Origin: Suilimivivens sp964507235
GTDB taxonomy: Bacteria; Bacillota; Clostridia; Lachnospirales; Lachnospiraceae
Length of the DNA stretch: 64,000 nucleotides
Reading direction: 5' to 3'
Assembly (NCBI GenBank): GCA_964507235.1
Contig: CAZDPE010000001.1
Span: 10,047 to 74,046, forward strand
Shown: in pieces, positions 36,157 through 44,129 of the stretch
Position numbering within the stretch: the first letter of the stretch is position 1
How the letters are laid out: every line of letters begins with the position of its first letter
Translations under genes and position numbers: made by a program
Notes under the pieces: generated by a model
The model's database searches: none
What the model was told of the DNA's origin: nothing
Seen by the model: the letters and a program-made list of their open reading frames with translations, nothing else

Positions 36157-39100
36157 TTATTCAGCCGCTTCACATTTTTCCAGAATCTGAGCAGTTTCTT
36201 CCATAATATCTGCCGGAATTCCATCTTCAAAAATATCCCTGAGCCCCACATATTCTATAGCCGAACAATAAGGTGCATAGGTAGGAAGTGTAGTCAATTC
36301 CATATATTTTTCTACTGCTTCATGTCTGTTCTCTTCCGAAAGAGTCAGCAAATCAAGGCTTGTAAAAGCAGAGGTTGAATAGCCTATATAATAGCACGGC
36401 GATGTAAAAATATGGGAAATATCCACCCAGGAATACAATTCGGTAACTCTGCTGTCATAATAAATTCCATATTTTCTGGATAAATTCAGGTACAACTTAT
36501 TGATATCTTCAAGGCTTAAGTTCGGATTCTGATATATTTGTATTTCAAGCTCGGATATCAGGGCTGCCTGAATGGTATTCTGCGCCATATTATATACTTC
36601 AATAAACTGAAACAAATCGCCGGCGTCATCCTCCAGTATTTCATCATTGTACTCATGATACAGCATTTCCAGTCCCTGGGAATGAATCTCACACAAATCA
36701 ATATTATTTTGCTCCAGCAATATATCCTCTACATTATGAAACATATAATTAAAGTGGCCAAACTCATGAATTGCAGTGGTATAATCATTATAATAGTTGT
36801 AGGGAGAATCAAAAATAAAAGCATCATTATAATAAGGAATTTTTACTGTAAATCCCGTATCCGCTTTTCCCCCGGAAGCATCCATATCATACAGCTGGTA
36901 TTTTTCCATATAATCAAAGGCCTCCGCCATTTCCGAATCAATGTCATCAAGATAAAGGCGTACTTTTTCAAGCCTCTCCTTTGCAGTGGACTCCGGAAGA
37001 TTATAAAGCGGCGAAAAATCCATAGTATGATATAATTCCTGCATGTCCTCCGCTATGGGAACAACCTCTTTTCGAATCTCACCAAAAAGCTCCAGCGCAT
37101 CATCCACTGTATAATCTCTTATATATAATTCACTGTATGCATAATCTGCAAAATCTTTATATTCTTCCAGCCTTGCTTTATCTGTTCTAAGCTGTAAAAG
37201 TTCTAAATAAATTTCCCCAAGGACGCTGTTCTTTTCTTTATACAGCCCCTGATAAACATCTATATAGCTATCGCGGTCCAGGCTTTCACTTTCATATATC
37301 AGTCTGTCAAAATTCCATTCTTCCCCATTATATTCAATTGTATAGTCCTCCTGCGCTGCCTGTTCATACTCCTGTTCCAGACTGTTCTCCTTTAAATAGA
37401 GTTCCTTTTCTTCCTCCGTCATCTCTTCATATTCTGCAAGACTTTCTACGATTACACTCTCCAGAACAGTTTCCATTGCGGTTTTATAAGGAGAACGGCA
37501 TACCTTTGCAAGCACGCTGTAGGCTTTGTCCTGCATATTAATGCAGTCCTCCAATATTTGCTGCTGTCTATTTCCATTTTCTTCATCAAAAACATTTTTA
37601 TAATATTCAATCTGTGCAATTGTATGACAGGCAGCAGCTTTTGTAATTTCATTAATAACTGACTCATATAAGGAAATTACCTTTTCTTCCTCTGAAGCCT
37701 TTCCGCTTTCTTCTGCGGCATTGGCCAGTTCTTCCAGTTCCTTCAGATACTCATCCAGCTTTTCCAGATCATAGGTAAGTAATTTCATTTCATCAAATGT
37801 CAGCTCCGAATGCTCCTTTGACTGATATCTGGAGATTGTCTGATACACATACAGAACATAAGGAGAATCTGCATCTGTATATGCTCCTGCCAGGGTGAGC
37901 CCCGCTTCTTTTGCATTTGACAGTTCTATTCTTGAGAAAATATATCTTCCTCCGATTGCCTTAAAAGCATCAATATCAATATAAATATTATTATCCGTTA
38001 CCTGATAATCCCTGACAGCGCCTACAATAGAAGCATCCGTTCCTGAATACAGATAAGCTCTGGCGCCCCATGTATCAAAATATTCTTTTGTTTCAGGCAT
38101 GCGCTCCAACGCAGGTGCAATCACCTTCCGAAAGTCTTCTTTATAATATTGCTCATAAAAACCAAGATATCCATCCACTGTCGCAATATCATTATACTCA
38201 AGCACTGCCGGATGGAAACCATAAGCTGCCGACCACTGCCCACAGTATCCCAAATCCTCCTTTGCCTTTTCAAACAGCTCTGTTGAATAAAATTCTCCGA
38301 AGCTGAGTTCATTGCTTTCCTTACCCTTTAAAATTTCATAGGCTTTCGCTCTGCAGGTATGATAAAGGTCATTATATCTGGTTCCACAAAGCACTATAAC
38401 AATCACTGCCATAACTGAAAGCACATTCGCTGCATACCGGAATAACTTCTTTTCTCCATCATAAAGCCTTTTTAACACCATAAAAAAGGCAGCATACCAG
38501 ACAAAAGGGCTAAAGAAAATAGTGCGGTTAAACTGCCAGCCGGTTAAGGGAGGACAGAGAGTTTCAATAATCTTCCGGAAACCTTCCCAATAATAAATGC
38601 CGTATACAACGCTGTTAAATACCAAAACCAGCATTAAAAGATTATAAACATCATGAAAAATGCCACGGAAATTTTTATTTTTAATGTAAACAGCGTTTAA
38701 GTAAATAAAATACAAAAGACAGACCGGCATTACCAGATATGTATGCACGCTTTCCGCATGGAACATCCCCTTCGTAAAGCCTTCACAAATGGTCTTTATA
38801 ATTTCTCCTGCCCCAAAGCTTCCCGCTTCCATGGTAGAGCGTATGGTTTCCTCTCCACCAAGCAGCATCACGCCAAAAAGCCGGTATTCACAGACAATGC
38901 TTCCTGCTGCCAGCACCAGTATTCCAACCAGTATTCTCAGAGGAAATTTCCTGTCTTTTATCCACAGCCATATAAAGGCAGCCGCCATGTATGCCAGTAT
39001 AAACAATCCAAAATAGGAAAAATAAGAAAGCAGCGGATAGAAAAACAATGCTGCATACCACTTAAGCGACGGCGTTCTATAAATTTTACGCACAAGATAT

Positions 39101-39561
39101 ACCACAAGGGGAATCGATGCAAAGGGAATTCCGAATGCAGGAAAAACATTTAAAATACCGTATGCCAGGGCAACCATATAAACCAAAGGGCGATACTTCC
39201 CGAACCGCTGTCCGCAAAAATCCTTTGCCAGCAGCACAGAAGAAAAAACCGCTATCACAATCTTTAATAAATATCCTGTCACATAAGCCCAATAAGACGG
39301 CAGTATCATAAAAAGCATGGTATAGAGGGAAAATTCCGAAGGAAGATTATCTCTGCTGATACCCCCCAAAAAGGGAACATCCACTCCATGAGCAAAAAAT
39401 GAACCTGTATTTTTCAGCATCTGAAACTGTGCAATGAACAAATCAAGATTATCATGCACGGAAATAATGCTGTCTTCACCAAATATGCCGAATATAAGCG
39501 CTGCAAACAGGATAAATCCCACCGGAATAATCAAATACCACTTACTTATTATTTTTTTCAA
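36157..39561 (-). CDS. YkoS/YfhO-like multi-pass membrane protein fused to an M3 zinc metallopeptidase
   Basis: 1134 residues. Residues 1-400 hold about ten transmembrane helices with a conserved early loop (ISVHDNLDLFIAQF, then GVDVPFLGG), resembling the YfhO/YkoS (DUF6044) group of GT-C-like membrane proteins; about 400-590 is its soluble part. After a Glu-rich coiled linker, about 600-1134 is a complete M3 (oligoendopeptidase F type) domain: HEFGH at 932-936 and the third zinc ligand E965 in QGLEMLYHEY. The peptidase should face outside, where the membrane domain ends. A TTG at 39561 with GGGAGAAG 5 nt upstream is preferred; a GTG at 39576 has no such site. It follows a GT2 gene, as YkoS follows YkoT in Bacillus. 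Confidence 0.8.
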   Translation of the reverse strand: MKKIISKWYLIIPVGFILFAALIFGIFGEDSIISVHDNLDLFIAQFQMLKNTGSFFAHGVDVPFLGGISRDNLPSEFSLYTMLFMILPSYWAYVTGYLLKIVIAVFSSVLLAKDFCGQRFGKYRPLVYMVALAYGILNVFPAFGIPFASIPLVVYLVRKIYRTPSLKWYAALFFYPLLSYFSYFGLFILAYMAAAFIWLWIKDRKFPLRILVGILVLAAGSIVCEYRLFGVMLLGGEETIRSTMEAGSFGAGEIIKTICEGFTKGMFHAESVHTYLVMPVCLLYFIYLNAVYIKNKNFRGIFHDVYNLLMLVLVFNSVVYGIYYWEGFRKIIETLCPPLTGWQFNRTIFFSPFVWYAAFFMVLKRLYDGEKKLFRYAANVLSVMAVIVIVLCGTRYNDLYHTCRAKAYEILKGKESNELSFGEFYSTELFEKAKEDLGYCGQWSAAYGFHPAVLEYNDIATVDGYLGFYEQYYKEDFRKVIAPALERMPETKEYFDTWGARAYLYSGTDASIVGAVRDYQVTDNNIYIDIDAFKAIGGRYIFSRIELSNAKEAGLTLAGAYTDADSPYVLYVYQTISRYQSKEHSELTFDEMKLLTYDLEKLDEYLKELEELANAAEESGKASEEEKVISLYESVINEITKAAACHTIAQIEYYKNVFDEENGNRQQQILEDCINMQDKAYSVLAKVCRSPYKTAMETVLESVIVESLAEYEEMTEEEKELYLKENSLEQEYEQAAQEDYTIEYNGEEWNFDRLIYESESLDRDSYIDVYQGLYKEKNSVLGEIYLELLQLRTDKARLEEYKDFADYAYSELYIRDYTVDDALELFGEIRKEVVPIAEDMQELYHTMDFSPLYNLPESTAKERLEKVRLYLDDIDSEMAEAFDYMEKYQLYDMDASGGKADTGFTVKIPYYNDAFIFDSPYNYYNDYTTAIHEFGHFNYMFHNVEDILLEQNNIDLCEIHSQGLEMLYHEYNDEILEDDAGDLFQFIEVYNMAQNTIQAALISELEIQIYQNPNLSLEDINKLYLNLSRKYGIYYDSRVTELYSWVDISHIFTSPCYYIGYSTSAFTSLDLLTLSEENRHEAVEKYMELTTLPTYAPYCSAIEYVGLRDIFEDGIPADIMEETAQILEKCEAAE

Positions 39562-39597
39562 TTTATCTTCTCCCACTATCTGCGTTTTCAGCAGTTT

Positions 39598-39734
39598 TGC
39601 AATCCTTTATTTCCGCGAGCAACAAGCCAAGTGACTGCTTGCAGGCATCTGGCGACTGCCGCGAGGGTCAAATACCCCGCAGCTTGCTGCGCTGCAGGTT
39701 TGATGCCCCGGCAGCTTGCTGCGGGGTCTTTGAC
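39598..39734 (+). repeat. Dispersed two-hairpin repeat, copy C
   Basis: Third copy of the element at 2423 and 27100. Hairpin 1 pairs 39626-39638 (GCCAAGTGACTGC) with 39641-39653; hairpin 2 pairs 39667-39683 (GTCAAATACCCCGCAGC) with 39718-39734 (GCTGCGGGGTCTTTGAC). The last base abuts the stop codon of the glycosyltransferase, so the RNA would form between that gene and the YkoS-M3 gene. Confidence 0.75.
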
Positions 39735-40679
39735 TTATTCTTCCTTCCTCCGCCTGCGCTCTTTCTCACAGACAAGAGTAAAACGATATTCAAAATCCCT
39801 TCTGTTCTTCTGCGCCATGTTTGACAGCATCAGTCCTGCGAAAAACGACTGAATGGCTGCAAGCATCACAAATCCGCATACTATCAGTGTGGGGAATTTC
39901 AATACCAGTCCTGTCTTTATATATTCCGCCAATACAGGGATAAAGAAAAGAACTGAAATTACTGCAAGCAAAAGCGCAAATATGCTGAAAAAGCCGAATG
40001 GCTTATAATCCCGGTACAGCCTGAAAATAGTTCCAAGCACGCGGAAGCCGTCAGAATAAGTGTTCAGCTTTGACACACTTCCTTCAGGCCTGTCCCTGTA
40101 ATCCACAACTACATTATCAATCTGCATGTGATTGTATACCGCATGAATGGTCATTTCAGTTTCTATTTCAAAGCCTTTGGAGAGCACCGGAAATGTTTTT
40201 ACAAACCCATAGCTGAAAGCGCGGAACCCCGTCATAATATCCTTCACATCACAGTCAAATAAATGATTTATACTGCTGCGTACCAGAGAATTTCCCATAT
40301 TGTGAAAGGGTCTTTTGTTTTCTGAAAAATACGTGGAGGAAAGCCTGTCGCCTACCACCATATCCGCATTATGATTCAATACTCTATCTACCATTTCAGG
40401 TGCAAATTCCATGGGATAGGTATCATCGCCGTCCACCATAATATAACAGCTTGCTTCTATTTCGCGGAACATCCTGCGGATTACGTTTCCTTTACCCTGT
40501 ATATATTCATGACGAATAACCGCACCTGCCTCCTTGGCCAGCTGTGCGGTTCCATCAGTGGAATTATTATCATATACATAAATAACAGCTTCCGGCAAAG
40601 CTGCTCTGGCATCTGCCACAACCTTGGCAATCGTTTTTTCCTCATTATAACATGGAATTAAAACGGCAATCCTGTCCAT
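39735..40679 (-). CDS. GT2 glycosyltransferase, polyisoprenyl-phosphate sugar type (YkoT-like)
   Basis: 314 residues. GT-A domain at about 1-220 with PCYNEEKTIAKV at the start, a DxD-like MVDGDDTYP and DIMTGFRAFSYGF, the pattern of dolichol/undecaprenyl-phosphate sugar synthases; two C-terminal transmembrane helices at about 230-290 anchor it. It should transfer a sugar from a nucleotide donor to undecaprenyl phosphate on the inner face of the membrane. The neighbouring YkoS-like membrane domain could then use the lipid-linked sugar outside. GGAGAA precedes the ATG. It ends directly at repeat copy C. Confidence 0.88.
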   Translation of the reverse strand: MDRIAVLIPCYNEEKTIAKVVADARAALPEAVIYVYDNNSTDGTAQLAKEAGAVIRHEYIQGKGNVIRRMFREIEASCYIMVDGDDTYPMEFAPEMVDRVLNHNADMVVGDRLSSTYFSENKRPFHNMGNSLVRSSINHLFDCDVKDIMTGFRAFSYGFVKTFPVLSKGFEIETEMTIHAVYNHMQIDNVVVDYRDRPEGSVSKLNTYSDGFRVLGTIFRLYRDYKPFGFFSIFALLLAVISVLFFIPVLAEYIKTGLVLKFPTLIVCGFVMLAAIQSFFAGLMLSNMAQKNRRDFEYRFTLVCEKERRRRKEE

Positions 40680-40793
40680 TTTTATATTCTCCTTTACCCA
40701 CGTCTTACTTTCCGTTCCTCCGATATTTCACATTGTATCAGAGTTTGCAGATTTAGTCCAGATATACGTAATTTGTATACAGGATTGTTTCTA

Positions 40794-40822
40794 TTGCCAA
40801 AAGGTTCCTTATATTATATACT
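40794..40822 (+). promoter_or_regulatory. Promoter of plsC-like gene
   Basis: TTGCCA (40794-40799) and TATACT (40817-40822) with a 17-bp spacer, about 35 bp before the start codon. Confidence 0.75.
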
Positions 40823-40857
40823 ATAAATGCTCAAATTTATCCAAAAAGAGGTTTATC

Positions 40858-41598
40858 ATGATTCGATTAATTTTAGTAGCTGTTTTCGTTGTTTTATTTC
40901 TGGTTTTAAGCATCCCTCTTCTGATTGCAGAATGGATTATCGGCAAATTTAATATGGACTTAAAGAGCCGGAGTTCCCTTGCCATTGTAAAGTGGGCTTT
41001 CAGGGTCGTTCTTTTTCTTGCAGGAACTTCCGTAACCGTCAGGGGCGAGGAAAATGTCCCCAAAGATACCCCTGTTTTATATATAGGCAACCACAGAAGC
41101 TATTTCGACATCGTGATTACCTACATCCGTGTTCCCAGGCTTACCGGCTATATTGCCAAAAAGGAAATGTTAAAGTGGCCTTTTCTTGTAAACTGGATGC
41201 GGAACCTTCATTGTCTGTTTCTGGACAGAAACGATATTAAGCAGGGATTAAAAATTATACTGAGCGCTATTGAAAAGGTAAAATCAGGAATTTCCATCTG
41301 CATTTTCCCCGAAGGCACCAGAAACCGCGTTAACCATACTTTCATGGAATTTCATGAGGGAAGCTTCAAAATTGCCGCAAAAACCGGCTGTCCCATTATT
41401 CCTATGACTATATACAATTCCGGCGATATTTTTGAAGACCATCTTCCCCGGATAAAGAAGACCCATGTGATATTGGAATATGGAAAACCGATATATATAA
41501 AGGACTTATCAAAAGAGGATCAGAAAAAAATCGGCATTTACACACAGAATGTTATCAAAGAAACTTATTTTAAGTTAAAAGAAGAAGCAGGCGAATAA
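40858..41598 (+). CDS. plsC: 1-acyl-sn-glycerol-3-phosphate acyltransferase (PlsC family)
   Basis: 246 residues. A hydrophobic N-terminal helix (about 1-22), then the acyltransferase motifs NHRSYFD (NH-x4-D, catalytic) and FPEGTRNR (glycerol-phosphate binding), and PIIPMTI. It makes phosphatidic acid from lysophosphatidic acid at the membrane. Transcribed alone, facing the murF gene. Confidence 0.92.
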   Translation: MIRLILVAVFVVLFLVLSIPLLIAEWIIGKFNMDLKSRSSLAIVKWAFRVVLFLAGTSVTVRGEENVPKDTPVLYIGNHRSYFDIVITYIRVPRLTGYIAKKEMLKWPFLVNWMRNLHCLFLDRNDIKQGLKIILSAIEKVKSGISICIFPEGTRNRVNHTFMEFHEGSFKIAAKTGCPIIPMTIYNSGDIFEDHLPRIKKTHVILEYGKPIYIKDLSKEDQKKIGIYTQNVIKETYFKLKEEAGE

Positions 41599-41613
41599 GC
41601 CTGCTTCAAAATT
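41584..41613 (+). terminator. Hairpin at the end of plsC, probable terminator
   Basis: GAAGCAGGC (41584-41592) pairs with GCCTGCTTC (41599-41607), enclosing the plsC stop codon, followed by AAAATTT. The T run is short, so efficiency is uncertain. It lies between convergent genes. Confidence 0.55.
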
Positions 41614-42980
41614 TACGTATTACTTTGCAGAAATTCCACTACCTTTTCAAACTGCATTCCATGAGAAGCCTTCACAAGTATGCTGTCTTCCCGCCGGAGA
41701 ATTTCATTTAAATAAAGCAGCATTTCATCTCTGGTTTCAAAATAAAATACCTTATTGCCTCCGTTCCTGGCAGCTGCTTTATACATATTCTCTGAAAGCT
41801 TTCCTACACATATAAGCACGTCAATTGCTTTTTCCACTGCATATTTTCCGACTTCTTCATGCAATTCCTTTTCCCGCTCTCCCAGCTCGAACATATCTCC
41901 CAAAATTGCAACCTTCCTGGTCAGTGCCGTAGACAGTAAATCTAAAGCGGCTTTCATGGAAACAGGATTAGCATTATAACAATCATCAATCACGGTACAG
42001 GCCGGAAGGAAAATCACATGGCTTCTTCCGCCAACTGCTTCCACCTTCGCAATTCCCGACTGTATTTGCTCCTTTTTAAGCCCCAGACATTTTCCCACTG
42101 CCGCCGCTGCCAGTGCGTTGTATACCATATGCGCACCGGGAAGGGGAATCGTAACCGGAAACACTTCTAAATCCATGTGTATCATTGCCTGAGAACCCAA
42201 TAAGCCTTTATTCATCACTCCTGAAGCATATATTTCATTGGAAGAGTTTAATCCGAAATGAGCTATTGTGCGGTTTTCTTTGGGTTTTACCTTAAAAAGC
42301 ATATCATCATCACCATTAACAAAAATATGCCCCTCAGGATTCATAAAATCAAATATCTCTGACTTCGCCTTCAGAATCCCTTCCCTGCTTCCCAGATTTT
42401 CCAGATGGCACTGCCCGATATTGGTCATAACACAAATATCAGGCTTTGCAATTTTACTTAATCTGTGCATTTCTCCAAAATCACTGATTCCCATTTCAAG
42501 AACCGCTGCCTCATGCTCCTCCCTGATTCGCAGAACAGTAAGGGGAAGCCCTATTTCATTATTAAAATTTCCTTCTGTTTTCAGTGTGCAGAAGCCTTCC
42601 GAAAGGACACCTGCAATCATTTCCTTTGTGCTGGTTTTCCCAACACTTCCTGTAATTCCCACTATGGGAATCGTAAGCTGCTGCCGGTAATATTCTGCAA
42701 TATCTTTCAGCGCCCGAAAAGAATCCTTTACCAGGATATATGGAACTTTGCAGTCTTCCGGTATCTTCTCACATACAACTCCCAGGGCGTTTTTTTCTTC
42801 CATTTGAGGAATAAAGCTGTGTCCATCCACTTTTTCTCCTCTGGCTGCAATAAAAACTCCGCCTTCTTCCATTTTCCTGGAATCAATTACCACACAGGAA
42901 GCTTCCATTACACCTTCCGGCTGTCCGTAAAGCTTTCCTTTGCAGGCCTCAGCTATATTCTCAAGCGTCATATTTTTCAT
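41613..42980 (-). CDS. murF: UDP-MurNAc-tripeptide--D-Ala-D-Ala ligase MurF
   Basis: 455 residues with the Mur ligase layout: an N-terminal MurF-type domain (ASCVVIDSRKMEEGGVFIA), ATP loop GITGSVGKTSTKEMIA, TEGNFNNEIGLPLT (a MurF hallmark), and the C-terminal DDCYNANPVSMKAALD. It adds D-Ala-D-Ala to the muropeptide precursor. It follows ddl by 4 bp with GAGGT before the ATG, so product and consumer of D-Ala-D-Ala are co-expressed. Confidence 0.95.
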   Translation of the reverse strand: MKNMTLENIAEACKGKLYGQPEGVMEASCVVIDSRKMEEGGVFIAARGEKVDGHSFIPQMEEKNALGVVCEKIPEDCKVPYILVKDSFRALKDIAEYYRQQLTIPIVGITGSVGKTSTKEMIAGVLSEGFCTLKTEGNFNNEIGLPLTVLRIREEHEAAVLEMGISDFGEMHRLSKIAKPDICVMTNIGQCHLENLGSREGILKAKSEIFDFMNPEGHIFVNGDDDMLFKVKPKENRTIAHFGLNSSNEIYASGVMNKGLLGSQAMIHMDLEVFPVTIPLPGAHMVYNALAAAAVGKCLGLKKEQIQSGIAKVEAVGGRSHVIFLPACTVIDDCYNANPVSMKAALDLLSTALTRKVAILGDMFELGEREKELHEEVGKYAVEKAIDVLICVGKLSENMYKAAARNGGNKVFYFETRDEMLLYLNEILRREDSILVKASHGMQFEKVVEFLQSNT

Positions 42981-42984
42981 ACTT

Positions 42985-44013
42985 TTACCTCTCGACAGCC
43001 GCCTTCAGAATTTTTTCGCACAATTCTTCAAAGCTCATCCCTTCCGCTTCCGCTTCCTGCGGCAGAAGGGATGTGGGCGTCATACCGGGCAGCGTATTGG
43101 CTTCCAGACAGTAAATATCACCCTTTTCACCCATCATAAAGTCCATTCTTGCATAGTTTTTTAACCGCAGTGCTTTAAAAGCAGCTTCTGCATAGCCCTG
43201 CATTTCCTTTGTTTTCTCATCGGAAAGCTCTGCAGGACAGGTTTCAATGGTGGAACCTGCCTGATATTTATTTTTATAATCATAAAAACCCTGAAGCGGC
43301 GCAATTTCTATAACAGGAAGCGCCCTTCCGTCCATTACTCCAACCGAAAATTCACGTCCCTTTATATACTGCTCGACAATGACCTCATCATCATATCGGA
43401 AGGCCTCCGCCAAAGCGCCTGCAAATTCTTCCTCCTTTGCCGCAATACTGACACCTACGCTGGAGCCTCCGCAGCATGCCTTTACGATACAGGGAAAAGA
43501 AACCTTTTGCAAGGGCTTCTCTCCCCTTTTCAGGCGGATTCCTGCCGGGGCAGGTATTCCATGGCAGGCAAAAATGTCCTTGGTAAGCCCTTTATCCATG
43601 CACAAGGCCGAGCTGACATAATCTGTGCCGGTATATGTAATTCCCATTAAATCAAAGCATGCCTGAATCTTTCCGTTTTCCCCGTTTTCCCCATGAAGCG
43701 CCATAAATACTGCATCTGCGGCCTGACAAATGGCAATCACATTGGGGCCAAAGAAATTTTTATCCCCGTCACAGCGCATGGCCCTGATTTGTCCGATATC
43801 AGGATTATTCTCAGAAATCGCTCCCATTTCCTTTGCCCAATCCTCTTTTTTATCAAATATGGCGCTTACGTCATTTCCCGTATATCCGAGATAAACATCC
43901 AGTAAAATTGCCTTATGACCGTTCTTTTTAAGCGCTTTGTATATCATCGCTCCGGAGCTTAAGGAAACATCTCTCTCCGTGCTGATTCCTCCTGCCAAAA
44001 CTACTATTTTCAT
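42985..44013 (-). CDS. ddl: D-alanine--D-alanine ligase
   Basis: 342 residues with an ATP-grasp fold: VVLAGGISTERDVSLSSG, HGENGENGKIQ, PCIVKACCGGSSVGVS, IEQY-like VEQYIKGREFSVGV and the C-terminal CLEANTLPGMTPTSLLP. It joins two D-alanines for peptidoglycan precursors. The ATG at 44011-44013 is preferred, with GGAGAA upstream; a longer frame exists to 44058. Operon with murF. Confidence 0.94.
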   Translation of the reverse strand: MKIVVLAGGISTERDVSLSSGAMIYKALKKNGHKAILLDVYLGYTGNDVSAIFDKKEDWAKEMGAISENNPDIGQIRAMRCDGDKNFFGPNVIAICQAADAVFMALHGENGENGKIQACFDLMGITYTGTDYVSSALCMDKGLTKDIFACHGIPAPAGIRLKRGEKPLQKVSFPCIVKACCGGSSVGVSIAAKEEEFAGALAEAFRYDDEVIVEQYIKGREFSVGVMDGRALPVIEIAPLQGFYDYKNKYQAGSTIETCPAELSDEKTKEMQGYAEAAFKALRLKNYARMDFMMGEKGDIYCLEANTLPGMTPTSLLPQEAEAEGMSFEELCEKILKAAVER

Positions 44014-44129
44014 ACCCGATTTCTCCTTCCTCCCAATAGTCTTGCTTCCAATTGACAAGATAAATTTTACAACTGCATTTTTCAGCCATAAAGGGAATAA
44101 TATGCCTCTAACATTGCAAAAAATGCTGT

